Positions 25,113 to 32,552 of a stretch of 32,552 nt of DNA are shown in pieces (the stretch's first letter is position 1; the number at the start of each line of letters is the position of its first letter). The position numbers were made by a program, and so were the translations under genes. Origin of the DNA: Litoribacterium kuwaitense (GTDB lineage Bacteria > Bacillota > Bacilli > Bacillales > DSM-28697); assembly GCF_011058155.1 (NCBI RefSeq), contig NZ_JAALFC010000036.1:1-32552 (forward strand), written 5' to 3'. The notes beneath the pieces were generated by a model, which ran no database searches, was not told the origin of the DNA, and worked only from the letters and a program-made list of their open reading frames with translations.

Positions 25113-25164
25113 GTGCGCATGAATAGACGATCGTTACAAAAGGAGAGCGCACATCGTCTTTTTT
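25113..25164 (+). promoter_or_regulatory. Mutually exclusive hairpins before the 25185 gene
   Basis: GTGCGC (25113-25118) pairs with GCGCAC (25147-25152); AGACGAT (25125-25131) pairs with ATCGTCT (25153-25159), which runs into a T-run. The arms interleave, so the two stems compete or form a pseudoknot. The second stem plus T-run looks like a terminator; the first would interfere with it. The ribosome site AAGGAGG lies just downstream. Confidence 0.45.
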
Positions 25165-25184
25165 AGGAAGGAGGAAAAAGCAGA

Positions 25185-25397
25185 ATGGGTATTGTGGTTA
25201 CGTGTATTGTCATTGCCGTCTTAAATATTGTGGCGGCGTTTACGATTTTTTCGGTAGGGAGTTTGTTTGAAGTGTTGCTCATGGTCGCTGCTCCAACCTT
25301 TTTCATGTGTACAGTCGTGGTGCTTTTATACGAAATTTTGCTGGCGATCGAAGCTGCGAATGCGCCGCCGATATTTAAAAAGAAAGACGACCAATGA
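25185..25397 (+). CDS. 70-residue two-helix membrane protein
   Basis: AAGGAGG stands 10 bases before ATG 25185. The product has two long hydrophobic segments (residues ~4-27 and ~30-53) and a charged tail AANAPPIFKKKDDQ. No family I recognise. It is convergent with the amino-acid importer (27-base gap) and has its own leader with alternative hairpins. Coding is likely from the ribosome site and composition. Confidence 0.7.
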   Translation: MGIVVTCIVIAVLNIVAAFTIFSVGSLFEVLLMVAAPTFFMCTVVVLLYEILLAIEAANAPPIFKKKDDQ

Positions 25398-25423
25398 GGC
25401 TTTTCTCTTAAAATCCGCTGCTG

Positions 25424-26146
25424 TTAGACAGCTTCACCTTGTGTACGTCCTTTGTAGCGTCGGGATCGTTTTTCGATGTTTGCGAACATCAATTCAAGAG
25501 CGATGCTGAGGAGCCAATAGAAAAGGGCGGCGAGCAAGTACGTTTCTAGAAAGCGGTAGCCGTCATTGGCGATGATGCGCGAAATGCCCATGACTTCCAT
25601 GACGCCGATCGTAAAGGCGAGTGCCGATGCTTTAATTAACGTAATCAGCTGGTTGCCGAGATTAGGCAAGGCGATCTGAAACGCTTGTGGAAGTATGATA
25701 CGCACATACCCTTGGAGCGTCGTCATCCCGACGGCATGGGCTGCTTCGAGCTGTCCTTTTTCCACCGACCCGATGGCGCTGCGGACGACTTCGGCCAAAT
25801 AAGCGGCTGAATTTAAACTGTACGCAACGAGGACAATGAGGAGCGGTGACAGCATGTCGGGGTTTAGCTGCCATTGAAAAGTATGATTTAAATAAATGAT
25901 CAGCATCGGCATTCCGTAAAAAAATACGAATAATTGTACAATTAATGGAGTGCCGCGAAAGAAGGAAACGAACAAGATCGAGAGCTGATAAAAGACAGGG
26001 ACGCGATACAGGCGGAGTAGGGCAAGCATCGTGCCAAAGAGTAGACCAACCGCCATCGCGACAACGGTAATTAAAATTGTAAAAGGAAGACCTTGGATCA
26101 GTGCAGGAATTTGTTGAATGGCAAAGCCAAAGTCGATATTCGCCAT
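25424..26146 (-). CDS. Polar amino-acid ABC transporter permease
   Basis: A 240-residue HisM/GlnP-type permease with five or six membrane segments. Its EAA-like loop has GQLEAAHAVGMTTLQGYVRI then ILPQAFQIALPNLGNQL, diagnostic of the polar amino-acid class. Start ATG 26146 follows GGGGGG. It is the last gene of the four-gene importer (ATPase, binding protein, two permeases), all in one direction with short gaps. Two different permeases imply a heterodimeric pore. Confidence 0.93.
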   Translation of the reverse strand: MANIDFGFAIQQIPALIQGLPFTILITVVAMAVGLLFGTMLALLRLYRVPVFYQLSILFVSFFRGTPLIVQLFVFFYGMPMLIIYLNHTFQWQLNPDMLSPLLIVLVAYSLNSAAYLAEVVRSAIGSVEKGQLEAAHAVGMTTLQGYVRIILPQAFQIALPNLGNQLITLIKASALAFTIGVMEVMGISRIIANDGYRFLETYLLAALFYWLLSIALELMFANIEKRSRRYKGRTQGEAV

Positions 26147-26164
26147 GTTTGTATCCCCCCTTCT

Positions 26165-26863
26165 TTATTTTGTAATCGAAGCACGCCCCTTGATGAAAAG
26201 CCGCTCCAACCCTAGTACTCCTAATTCGATGGCAATACAAATCGCCCAATACACAATGGCAATTGCCACATAAACCTCAAACATTCCGAGACCATAGTTG
26301 TTTCCTATGATCAGCTTCACCTGTCCCATAATGTCGATGATGCCGATCGTGAAAGCGAGGGCTGTATCTTTGAGCAATTCAATTGTATGGTTGCCGAGGT
26401 TCGGTAAGGCGGCAACGGTTGCTTGTGGCAGGATAATACGCCGCAGTGCTTGCGGATAGGTCATGCCGACGCTGTACGCTGCTTCGACTTGTCCTTTATC
26501 AACGGACTGGTAAGCTGAGCGGAACACTTCTGACATGTAAGCACCTGTGTGAAGGGCAAAGGTGATCACGACAAAAGTAATGCGAGACCAATGGTTAATA
26601 TCGATGCCGATCGCAAGCAATAGTTGAGGAATGCCAAAATAGACGAGAAAGAGCTGAACGATTAAAGGCGTGCTTCTCGTAAATGACAGGTAGACGGTTG
26701 CGATTGGATGAAATATCGGCAGCCTAGCGATGCGAATCAACGCCAAAATCCCGCCAACGATGAGCGAACATACGAGCGACAACGTAAGGATCAACAGCGT
26801 TAGGGGAAGGCGCTCGAGAACTTGCGCAAAGATAGTAACCCAATCTTCTACTCCAAAAGTCAT
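26165..26863 (-). CDS. Polar amino-acid ABC transporter permease
   Basis: A 232-residue homologue of the neighbouring permease with the same EAA region: GQVEAAYSVGMTYPQALRRI and ILPQATVAALPNLGNHTIEL. ATG 26863 follows AGGGGG that overlaps the end region of the binding-protein gene, so translation may be coupled. It forms the transmembrane channel with the next gene's product. In Bacillus this layout is shared by cystine importers such as TcyJKLMN; substrate not proven. Confidence 0.93.
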   Translation of the reverse strand: MTFGVEDWVTIFAQVLERLPLTLLILTLSLVCSLIVGGILALIRIARLPIFHPIATVYLSFTRSTPLIVQLFLVYFGIPQLLLAIGIDINHWSRITFVVITFALHTGAYMSEVFRSAYQSVDKGQVEAAYSVGMTYPQALRRIILPQATVAALPNLGNHTIELLKDTALAFTIGIIDIMGQVKLIIGNNYGLGMFEVYVAIAIVYWAICIAIELGVLGLERLFIKGRASITK

Positions 26864-26876
26864 CTATTCATCCCCC

Positions 26877-27710
26877 TCATTCAAATTGAAATCCTTCGTT
26901 TGAAATATCATCTAAGTCTTGGAAAAAGTCGACGCCAAACCACTTTTTCGCTAGTTCAGGTATGGTTCCATCAGCAATTAATGCCTCGGTGGCTTCGTTG
27001 ATGTCCGTAGCCAATGTTGTATGCCCTGGCTGCAGCACGAGGAAAACCGGCTCTTTGGAGACAATCCCGCCAACCTTTAAATCGAGTTTGAGCTGCTCTT
27101 GAATGGCGTTAAATGTTGTTATATTTAAAAATACAGCATCGGAACGTCCGCTCTCGACACGCTGGAGATTATGCTCATTTGACGGGCTTTCTACTGTAGT
27201 TAGAGGAACTTCGGAGTCATTCGCTTCGTTATATGCATTTAATATTGCACGGAGTCCGCCGCTTCCGGATACTGGGGCCAACGCTTTATCAGTCATATCA
27301 TCCAAGGATGTAATATCAGCATTGTCCTTGTGTACGATTAAGCCCGTCATCGAATAGCCATAGGCTGTGTCAGGATAGAGAAATTTCTCTTCGCGTTCGG
27401 GGTTGCTGAAAAACCAGTTGGCGGCGATGTCAAACTTCCCGGCGCCAACCCCGATGAGGTTGGATTCTTCCTCGCCCCAGACATAGGTAAAGTGATACTG
27501 AGGCAGCTTTTTCTGGACGGTATTGAAATAATCCATATTGTAGCCTTGAGGCTCGTTGTTTTCTCCAGTAAAGAGGAAGGGAGGATTCACTTCGGCACTC
27601 AGCGCGATTTGGATGATCTCTCTGCCGTCACTTGTCGTCGTTTGCCCTGCCGTACAGCCGGTGAGGAAAAGCATGAGCGCTGTCATGATAACAATTGGGC
27701 GAATGTTCAT
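26877..27710 (-). CDS. Amino-acid ABC transporter substrate-binding lipoprotein
   Basis: A 277-residue family 3 binding protein. The lipobox is FLTGC with Cys19. The core has YNMDYFNTVQKKLP, IGVGAGKFDIAANWFFSNPE, REEKFLYPD and GSGGLRAILNA, the usual SBP_bac_3 features. AGGAGG lies 8 bases before ATG 27710. It captures a polar amino acid, possibly cystine or another sulfur compound, outside the membrane and passes it to the two permeases. Confidence 0.92.
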   Translation of the reverse strand: MNIRPIVIMTALMLFLTGCTAGQTTTSDGREIIQIALSAEVNPPFLFTGENNEPQGYNMDYFNTVQKKLPQYHFTYVWGEEESNLIGVGAGKFDIAANWFFSNPEREEKFLYPDTAYGYSMTGLIVHKDNADITSLDDMTDKALAPVSGSGGLRAILNAYNEANDSEVPLTTVESPSNEHNLQRVESGRSDAVFLNITTFNAIQEQLKLDLKVGGIVSKEPVFLVLQPGHTTLATDINEATEALIADGTIPELAKKWFGVDFFQDLDDISNEGFQFE

Positions 27711-27727
27711 CGCGTGAACCTCCTAAA

Positions 27728-28465
27728 TCATACTTGAAGCAAGCGACGAAGGAAGCGGCGTGTGCGTTCGTGTTTTGGGCGGCTGAGCACTTCTTCTGGT
27801 GCACCGCTTTCAACAATGTCTCCTTCCGCCATAAAGATCACTTGGTCAGAGACTTGTTTAGCAAATTCGATTTCGTGCGTGACGATGACCATCGTCATCC
27901 CTTGCTTGGCGATGTCTTTAATAATCGTCAGTACATCACCAACCATTTCTGGGTCGAGGGCGGAGGTAGGTTCGTCAAAGAGAAGCACCGCTGGGTTCAC
28001 AGCTAGAGCACGGGCAATGCCGATCCGTTGCTGCTGTCCACCGGAAAGTTCTGTCGGGTACGCGTCTTTACGATGCAGGAGACCGACACGGTCGAGAAAC
28101 GATTCAGCGATGTTCAATGCTTCGCTTTTATTCATTTGTTTCGCAATCAGTAAGCCTTCAGTAATGTTTTCTAAAGCCGTTTTATTTTTAAATAAGTGAT
28201 AATGTTGAAAAACCATAGAGGATTGCTGTCTGAGCTCACGAATCTTTTTCTTAGAAGGGCGTGCGGCATCGATTTCCACCTCATTAATGTTGATCGTTCC
28301 TTGGTCAGGGACGTCGAGAAAATTTAAACTGCGAAGCAAAGTCGTTTTTCCAGAGCCACTCGGCCCGATAATGGCAACCACTTCACTTGGTTTAACAGAA
28401 AAATCAATGCCCTTTAGCACGTGAGCATCGCCGTAGGATTTGTGTAGGTTAGACACGCGAATCAT
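27728..28465 (-). CDS. Amino-acid ABC transporter ATP-binding protein
   Basis: A 245-residue HisP/GlnQ-type ATPase. Walker A is GPSGSGKT, the signature is [16 protein letters not shown], Walker B is [15 protein letters not shown] and the switch is [14 protein letters not shown] precedes ATG 28465. It is the first gene of the importer operon, facing away from the flavoprotein gene at 28566. It powers uptake; the complex is complete in this operon. Cystine or a related sulfur amino acid is an inference from the neighbour. Confidence 0.95.
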   Translation of the reverse strand: MIRVSNLHKSYGDAHVLKGIDFSVKPSEVVAIIGPSGSGKTTLLRSLNFLDVPDQGTININEVEIDAARPSKKKIRELRQQSSMVFQHYHLFKNKTALENITEGLLIAKQMNKSEALNIAESFLDRVGLLHRKDAYPTELSGGQQQRIGIARALAVNPAVLLFDEPTSALDPEMVGDVLTIIKDIAKQGMTMVIVTHEIEFAKQVSDQVIFMAEGDIVESGAPEEVLSRPKHERTRRFLRRLLQV

Positions 28466-28491
28466 CGCTAAACCCCCTTGCTACAAAGTTT

Positions 28492-28520
28492 TTGACAGAG
28501 ACTTAAGGTATTGCTAAACT
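28492..28520 (+). promoter_or_regulatory. Promoter for the acyl-CoA-dehydrogenase-like gene
   Basis: TTGACA, a 17-base spacer and TAAACT, about 45 bases before the start codon. The 100-base gap must also carry the opposite promoter of the importer operon, so the two units can be co-regulated from it. Confidence 0.55.
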
Positions 28521-28565
28521 TATCATAATAAATCTGATGTGTAAAGTCGGTTTAAAGGAGAAAGG

Positions 28566-29741
28566 ATGACATACATGACAAAGTCATTGTTTGCGACGAG
28601 CGAATTTCAAAGAGACTGGTTACAGAAGTTAGAGGCCTTGCGAACGGATTTTGAAGGGTCTGCTAAAGCAACAGATGAAGAGGCGCGTTTTCCTCAACAA
28701 AATATTCAACAGCTCGTTGATTTAGGCTATACATCGTTAACTTTACCAAAAGAATATGGGGGCGCAGGCTGTTCGATAGCCGATCTCGTGTTGTTTCAAG
28801 AGACGCTCGGAAGTATGGATGGTGCGACAGCATTGTCCATCGGATGGCACCAGGGTGTCGTCGGTGAAATCTATGAAAAACGGCAATGGACAGAGGATCA
28901 GCTTGCGTTTTTTGCTGAAGAAGTGAAAAAGGGTGCTGTTGTGAATCGGGCTGTGAGTGAAGCACAGACCGGCAGTCCGACGCGTGGTGGACGTCCGGGG
29001 ACACAAGCGGTTCGTAAGGGAAGCGGCTGGGTGATTAGCGGCGAGAAAAACTTTACGACGATGTCACCATATTTGACGTACTTTCTCGTCGGCACGTGGA
29101 TTGAGGAGAAGAAGGCGATGGGCTTTTTCCTCGTCCACCGCGATACGCCAGGCATTTCAATTCGGGAAAATTGGCATGTCATCGGCATGAGGGGGACAGA
29201 GAGCCACAACCTCGTGCTCGATGAGGTGGAAGTAGCGGATGAGCGTCTCGTGGAAGTTCAGCAAGGGCCGCGGGGCAATAAGGTCAATGGCTGGGCACTC
29301 CACATTCCGTCGACTTATCTTGGCATTGCGCAGGCCGCGCGGGATTACGCAGTCAAGTTTGCCACCGAGCATTCGCCGAACAGCATTGAAGGTACGATCA
29401 GTGATCTGCCAAATGTGCAAACGCTGATCGGGCAAATGGATTTAGAGATGATGCAATCGCGTTATATGATTTATGGTATTGCGCGTTCTTATGATGATGA
29501 AGTGACACGCGCCCTCGTCTCTCATGAGCTCGGTGCTGCAAAATACACTGTCGTTAATCACGCGATTACGACGATTGATAAAGCGATGCGTCTCGTCGGT
29601 GCCAAAAGCTTGAATCTGGACTGTCCTTTGCAACGGTACTACCGCGACGTTCGTGCCGGTTTGCACAACCCGCCAATGGACGATATGACGATTTCGAAGA
29701 TCGCTAAGGCTGCGATCGAAGAGATGAAAAGTCATCGTTAA
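28566..29741 (+). CDS. Acyl-CoA-dehydrogenase-family flavoprotein (YdbM-like)
   Basis: A 391-residue FAD enzyme of the acyl-CoA dehydrogenase fold: an N-terminal helical domain with LPKEYGGAG, a middle beta domain with NRAVSEAQTGSPTRGG and GEKNFTTMSP, then a C-terminal helical domain with RYYRDVRAGLHNPPMDD. The TGSPTRGG segment and the divergent position to an amino-acid importer resemble Bacillus YdbM, which I recall as CymR-controlled; relatives of this fold include flavin-dependent sulfur-compound monooxygenases (SfnB/DszC). So a role in sulfur scavenging is more likely than fatty-acid oxidation, but this is inference. Start ATG 28566 after AAAGGAG; ATG 28575 is possible. Single gene with a terminator. 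Confidence 0.85.
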   Translation: MTYMTKSLFATSEFQRDWLQKLEALRTDFEGSAKATDEEARFPQQNIQQLVDLGYTSLTLPKEYGGAGCSIADLVLFQETLGSMDGATALSIGWHQGVVGEIYEKRQWTEDQLAFFAEEVKKGAVVNRAVSEAQTGSPTRGGRPGTQAVRKGSGWVISGEKNFTTMSPYLTYFLVGTWIEEKKAMGFFLVHRDTPGISIRENWHVIGMRGTESHNLVLDEVEVADERLVEVQQGPRGNKVNGWALHIPSTYLGIAQAARDYAVKFATEHSPNSIEGTISDLPNVQTLIGQMDLEMMQSRYMIYGIARSYDDEVTRALVSHELGAAKYTVVNHAITTIDKAMRLVGAKSLNLDCPLQRYYRDVRAGLHNPPMDDMTISKIAKAAIEEMKSHR

Positions 29742-29744
29742 ATA

Positions 29745-29783
29745 AATAAAGCTGCCGCCCTAAGGTAGGGAGGCAGCTTTATT
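29745..29783 (+). terminator. Bidirectional terminator
   Basis: AATAAAGCTGCC pairs with GGCAGCTTTATT with CCCTA/TAGGG inside, so a nearly continuous stem. It ends the flavoprotein gene and could also serve the convergent GTPase gene. Confidence 0.85.
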
Positions 29784-29870
29784 AGATATGACCATTATTT
29801 AAACGTTTAATGAAGCGGAATTTTACGAGTCGGAACGACGATAGCCCTGTCTTTTTACTGCCAATCGAGA

Positions 29871-31076
29871 TTAGTTATAGACGGGTGTGATTTGCCAATT
29901 AAAAGGGTCTTCTAATTTACTCCAGTCAGATTGGAGCTCTTCTGCGGTTAGCAAGCATTGATCTAGAAGGTTGGTGATTTCATTTTTCTCTAAATCAATT
30001 CCAATGAACACCAATTGTGTCATGCGGTCACCGAATGCTTCATCCCAGTCTTCTTTGATCTCGGGATTTTCTTTTAAAACCGCCTCCTGCTCTTTTTCGG
30101 GCAAAGAAGCAACCCAAAAGGATACGGGTTCAATCGTCACAGAGGGACCTGCCTTTGAGATGGACAAGGCAAGGTCGTTTCTAGTTGCGCACCAGGCAAT
30201 CCCTTTGGCTCGTACAACATTTTTGCTTAAGGTTTCCATGAGGTCATCAAATCTTTTCGTGTGAAAGGGTAATCTTTGCTTATAAACAAAAGAACTAATC
30301 CCATACTCTTCTGTTTCTGGTTGATGTTCTTTATGACCAATTGTCAACTCTTTGATCCACCCAGCTGACTCACTGGCCGTCTCGAAATCGAAGAGGGACG
30401 TATTTAAAATATCACTTGGTTGGACTTGACCTTTCGACGTTTGAATAAATGTTGCTGCGGGTTGAAGCTTTCGTAAAACTCGTTCAAGGTGTTGTAATTC
30501 TTTTGGAGCGACAAGGTCACATTTGTTGATAATAAGAACATCACAAAATTCAATTTGCTCCAATAAGAGGTCTGAAATGTCGCGATCGTCATCATCACTC
30601 AATGCCTCTTTCCGGTCAAGCAACGTATCTCCAGATTGGAAGTCATGCCAGAAGCGATGCGCATCCACAACGGTCACCATTGTATCTAGCTTACAAAACC
30701 GTGTCAGGTCAATGCCTAAGTCCTCATCGATATAGGAGAACGTTTGCGCGACGGGGACAGGTTCGCTAATTCCTGTAGACTCAATAACGATATAATCGAT
30801 ATTTCCTTCTTGGGCAAGTCTTTCAACTTCCACAAGTAGGTCTTCACGAAGGGTACAGCAAATGCAGCCATTTGACATTTCTACTAATTTTTCTTCCGTT
30901 CGTTTCAACCCGCCGCCTTGTTTGATCGTGTCGGCATCTATATTCACTTCACTCATGTCATTCACGATCACAGCGACGCGTAACCCTTCTTTGTTCTTGA
31001 GAATATGGTTTAGAATGGTTGTTTTGCCAGCTCCTAAATACCCACTTAAGACCGTCACAGGAATTTTGCCTTTCAT
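29871..31076 (-). CDS. zagA: Zur-regulated CobW/COG0523 GTPase (YciC/ZagA type)
   Basis: A 401-residue G3E GTPase. Walker A is GYLGAGKTT (residues 12-20), the metal motif is [10 protein letters not shown], the catalytic region is [11 protein letters not shown], the base-specificity motif is NKCDL, and a CobW C-terminal domain has [13 protein letters not shown] 31076 is 8 bases after AAGGAG; GTG 31085 overlaps that site. YciC/ZagA proteins act as zinc-delivery chaperones under zinc limitation. The perfect Zur box just upstream makes this assignment strong. Length is usual for YciC. Confidence 0.95.
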   Translation of the reverse strand: MKGKIPVTVLSGYLGAGKTTILNHILKNKEGLRVAVIVNDMSEVNIDADTIKQGGGLKRTEEKLVEMSNGCICCTLREDLLVEVERLAQEGNIDYIVIESTGISEPVPVAQTFSYIDEDLGIDLTRFCKLDTMVTVVDAHRFWHDFQSGDTLLDRKEALSDDDDRDISDLLLEQIEFCDVLIINKCDLVAPKELQHLERVLRKLQPAATFIQTSKGQVQPSDILNTSLFDFETASESAGWIKELTIGHKEHQPETEEYGISSFVYKQRLPFHTKRFDDLMETLSKNVVRAKGIAWCATRNDLALSISKAGPSVTIEPVSFWVASLPEKEQEAVLKENPEIKEDWDEAFGDRMTQLVFIGIDLEKNEITNLLDQCLLTAEELQSDWSKLEDPFNWQITPVYN

Positions 31077-31093
31077 GTTTGACACTCCTTTTC

Positions 31094-31114
31094 AAATCGT
31101 AATAATTACGATTT
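31094..31114 (-). promoter_or_regulatory. Perfect Zur box
   Basis: AAATCGTAAT, a central A, then ATTACGATTT: a 21-bp perfect palindrome identical to the Bacillus Zur consensus. It lies just after the -10 of the GTPase promoter, so Zn-Zur would cover the start site and repress in zinc-replete cells. Confidence 0.93.
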
Positions 31115-31115
31115 A

Positions 31116-31144
31116 ACTATAAATGAGTCGTACACATATGTAAA
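31116..31144 (-). promoter_or_regulatory. zagA promoter
   Basis: On the minus strand TTTACA (31139-31144), a 17-base spacer and TATAGT (31116-31121), immediately upstream of the Zur box. Confidence 0.75.
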
Positions 31145-31549
31145 GGTATTTAAGTGATTGATCCGTGTATCGACTGCTTCATTCTTCGAAAATGGGCTCT
31201 AGAAGCATGCGAGGTGTGCAAGAATTGGGGAAGCTTGTGATGGTAAACATCTTAAAGACACAATTCACTGGTTATTTATGCTGTGAGATAGCAGAACAAA
31301 CAGATCATTCGTCTGGCTGAGCTCGCTGACGCGAAGTGCATGTCGGCAGTGGAAGAATGATATGCGTCCATCGATGAATAAGAATGGCAGAGAGAACGAT
31401 GTATTGCTTGCGGAGTGAAGAAAGTGACCTGCACCGCTTTGACTTAAAAGTTGAATGTATTGTCAATGTTAAAAAGGGGAAGGCATAAAAACAACGATGA
31501 CATGTTTTTGTCACGTGCAAAAAATACCCTTCATATCGGGGGGAAAACT
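31145..31549. other. Gene-poor stretch
   Basis: 405 bases between the GTPase promoter and a possible small gene. Short plus-strand frames exist, such as 26 codons starting MVNILKTQF, but none has conserved features. I see no convincing gene, repeat or terminator. Confidence 0.4.
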
Positions 31550-31639
31550 ATGCAAGTCTATAATCGATGCGGAATTGTCATTGGACGACGTCATGGAGAT
31601 CCATCCCAAAATACACCAAGTCATCGGAGGGTTCTATAG
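31550..31639 (+). CDS. Possible 29-residue protein
   Basis: ATG 31550 follows GGGGGG at 6 bases; the frame encodes MQVYNRCGIVIGRRHGD and then PSQNTPSHRRVL. Basic, no known family. It may be the start of a decayed gene. Support is only the ribosome site. Confidence 0.25.
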   Translation: MQVYNRCGIVIGRRHGDPSQNTPSHRRVL

Positions 31640-31652
31640 GTAAATGATCAGC

Positions 31653-31682
31653 CAAAAAAACAGGAGGTCATCCCTCCTGTTT
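31653..31682 (-). terminator. Terminator for the CxCxxC-protein gene
   Basis: Read on the minus strand, AAACAGGAGG pairs with CCTCCTGTTT over a 5-base loop and seven T residues follow. It lies just after the stop at 31691. Confidence 0.85.
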
Positions 31683-31690
31683 GCCGTTCG

Positions 31691-31948
31691 TCATTCAATT
31701 TCTTCCCAATCGTTTCCTAATTGATCCAGCATCCTCTTTATCCGCCGATGATCAGCGTGGGGTGGGCCGTCTTTTTTCGTTTTTTGACTGCACATCCAGC
31801 AGGAACAATGGATTTTTCCTTTTGATAACATCCCAGCATATTTGACGTGCCATTGCAGCTGACGGACGAGCTTTGACTTTCGCTTCATCACACGCCACCG
31901 ATGATGCTGATAATAGGCTCGGGGACGATTGGTACGGTAAGGCTTCAA
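31691..31948 (-). CDS. Small basic CxCxxC protein
   Basis: An 85-residue protein starting at TTG 31948, the first start in its frame, with AAGGAG 11 bases upstream. It is rich in Arg, Lys and His (YRTNRPRAYYQHHRWRVMKR) and has the cysteine motif SKGKIHCSCWMCSQKTKKDG at residues ~42-61, then an acidic, helical tail ending DWEEIE. I recall short Firmicutes proteins with GKxHCSCxxC motifs but no function. The Cys cluster suggests metal binding; the basic part suggests nucleic-acid contact. The start is the weakest part of the call. Confidence 0.7.
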   Translation of the reverse strand: MKPYRTNRPRAYYQHHRWRVMKRKSKLVRQLQWHVKYAGMLSKGKIHCSCWMCSQKTKKDGPPHADHRRIKRMLDQLGNDWEEIE

Positions 31949-31960
31949 AAACCATCACAC

Positions 31961-32022
31961 TCCTTGGCGTAACGCCCAGCCCGTCATCATCTCCAAGGAA
32001 TGTTAGACGATGACGGGCTGGG
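31961..32022 (-). promoter_or_regulatory. Leader hairpin whose loop pairs with the ribosome site
   Basis: CCCAGCCCGTCATC pairs with GATGACGGGCTGGG in a 14-bp GC-rich stem (31975-31988 with 32009-32022) and a 20-base loop. On the minus-strand RNA the loop contains TCCTTGG (31993-31999), complementary to CCAAGGA (31961-31967), which holds the Shine-Dalgarno of the CxCxxC gene. Pairing would make an H-type pseudoknot and hide the ribosome site. No T-run, so not a plain terminator. Confidence 0.5.
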
Positions 32023-32078
32023 TACGATGGTCATTTCTGAAACGAGAAAATATGTCAAAATAAACGCCTCCTGTTTTT

Positions 32079-32552
32079 TTAAAGATCATAGGTTGTTTTT
32101 GTATAAGATTCTCTAAACGTATATTTTCCTGCGACACGTTCGGTGGAGAGGACTTTTCCCCCACGATCGTATGTCACCATGTCTCCAATCACTTCTACGT
32201 ACCCTTTTCCTCCATGAATGATTGTTTTTGAGTGCGGGGGGATTGATCCTAATAAAGAATCAACCATTTCGCTTGTTTCGTTACCAAGGTTGACATCCGC
32301 ATTATACCCTAAGGCTGCTGCGATCGTCTGGAGGTTTTGCTGGGCATTTTCCTCGGAGCCAAATGAACCGCTTGTGAATGAGGTGCTTGCATGTGGTGTT
32401 TGAAATTTGACAGTTTGCGCACTGTGATTTTCTATTTCCGCTGTATAATTAATCGAATCATCGAGCCGGTGGGTACCTACAAAATGACGCTGATCTATCG
32501 GGAGAGAACGAGCGCTTCGATCGTTGTGAGACAATGTATCTTCTACTTTTTT
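32079..32552 (-). CDS. Unrecognised hydrophilic protein, 5' end beyond the window
   Basis: The minus-strand frame is open to the window edge (157 residues visible), so the start may lie outside; TTG 32534 has no clear ribosome site. The sequence is polar with no membrane segment. Features: SLPIDQRHFVGTHRLDDSI, QTIAAALGYNADVNLGNETS, GGKGYVEVIGDMVTYDRGGK and a tail KYTFRESYTKTTYDL, which suggests a beta-rich domain. No family recognised. Confidence 0.65.
   Translation of the reverse strand, partial: KKVEDTLSHNDRSARSLPIDQRHFVGTHRLDDSINYTAEIENHSAQTVKFQTPHASTSFTSGSFGSEENAQQNLQTIAAALGYNADVNLGNETSEMVDSLLGSIPPHSKTIIHGGKGYVEVIGDMVTYDRGGKVLSTERVAGKYTFRESYTKTTYDL

Noticed and set aside
31305-31520. 71-codon minus-strand frame in the gene-poor stretch
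   Set aside because: No ribosome site, random-looking composition and no partner features.

Overview
The window reads as chromosome of a Gram-positive Bacillaceae bacterium, by impression of moderate GC. Evidence: AGGAGG-type ribosome sites, lipobox lipoproteins, Rho-independent terminators with T-runs, a perfect Bacillus-type Zur box before a YciC/ZagA-type GTPase, an NsrR-type box before hmp, and a degenerate copy of a GC-rich dispersed repeat that I associate with Bacillus relatives. An alkaliphilic genus such as Shouchella or Alkalihalobacillus is a guess. There are no rRNA or tRNA genes, no CRISPR array and no intact mobile element.

Layout. 1-3.7 kb: a 5'-truncated DUF1868 2H phosphoesterase coupled to a sugar ABC importer (lipoprotein and two permeases, no ATPase), followed by what looks like the tail of a CysS-like gene. 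3.8-8.5 kb: divergent MFS exporter and LysR regulator, a WYL-regulator stub, a NUDIX hydrolase, a DUF421 membrane protein and SpeG. 8.7-14.2 kb: a Ca2+-type P-ATPase, a 53-residue membrane miniprotein missed by usual length cut-offs, and a three-gene ABC transporter. 14.3-16.7 kb: a DUF2268 metalloprotease-like protein and a sulfatase. 16.7-19.7 kb: the dispersed repeat, then PadR - DUF1700 - DUF4097 with overlapping genes and a second DUF4097 paralogue.

19.7-21.5 kb is a decayed stretch with a VOC remnant, a DinB-family protein and a 47-residue zinc-ribbon protein. 21.5-24.2 kb holds hmp, interrupted by an apparent one-base deletion under an NsrR-type operator, and a divergent TetR/GNAT pair. 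24.3-25.4 kb holds a HEPN/MNT pair whose HEPN partner lacks the catalytic histidine, then a small membrane protein. 25.4-29.8 kb is a complete polar amino-acid ABC importer divergent from a YdbM-like acyl-CoA-dehydrogenase-family flavoprotein, possibly a sulfur-scavenging module. 29.9-32.5 kb holds the Zur-controlled GTPase, a small basic CxCxxC protein whose ribosome site can pair with an upstream hairpin loop, and an unrecognised protein running off the window.

Most of the window is stress, transport and envelope housekeeping. I do not see a clear new multi-gene system. The best leads are two leader RNA structures (31961-32022 and 25113-25164), the histidine-less HEPN/MNT pair, the split hmp, and the coupling of a 2H phosphoesterase to a sugar importer next to a CysS-like remnant.
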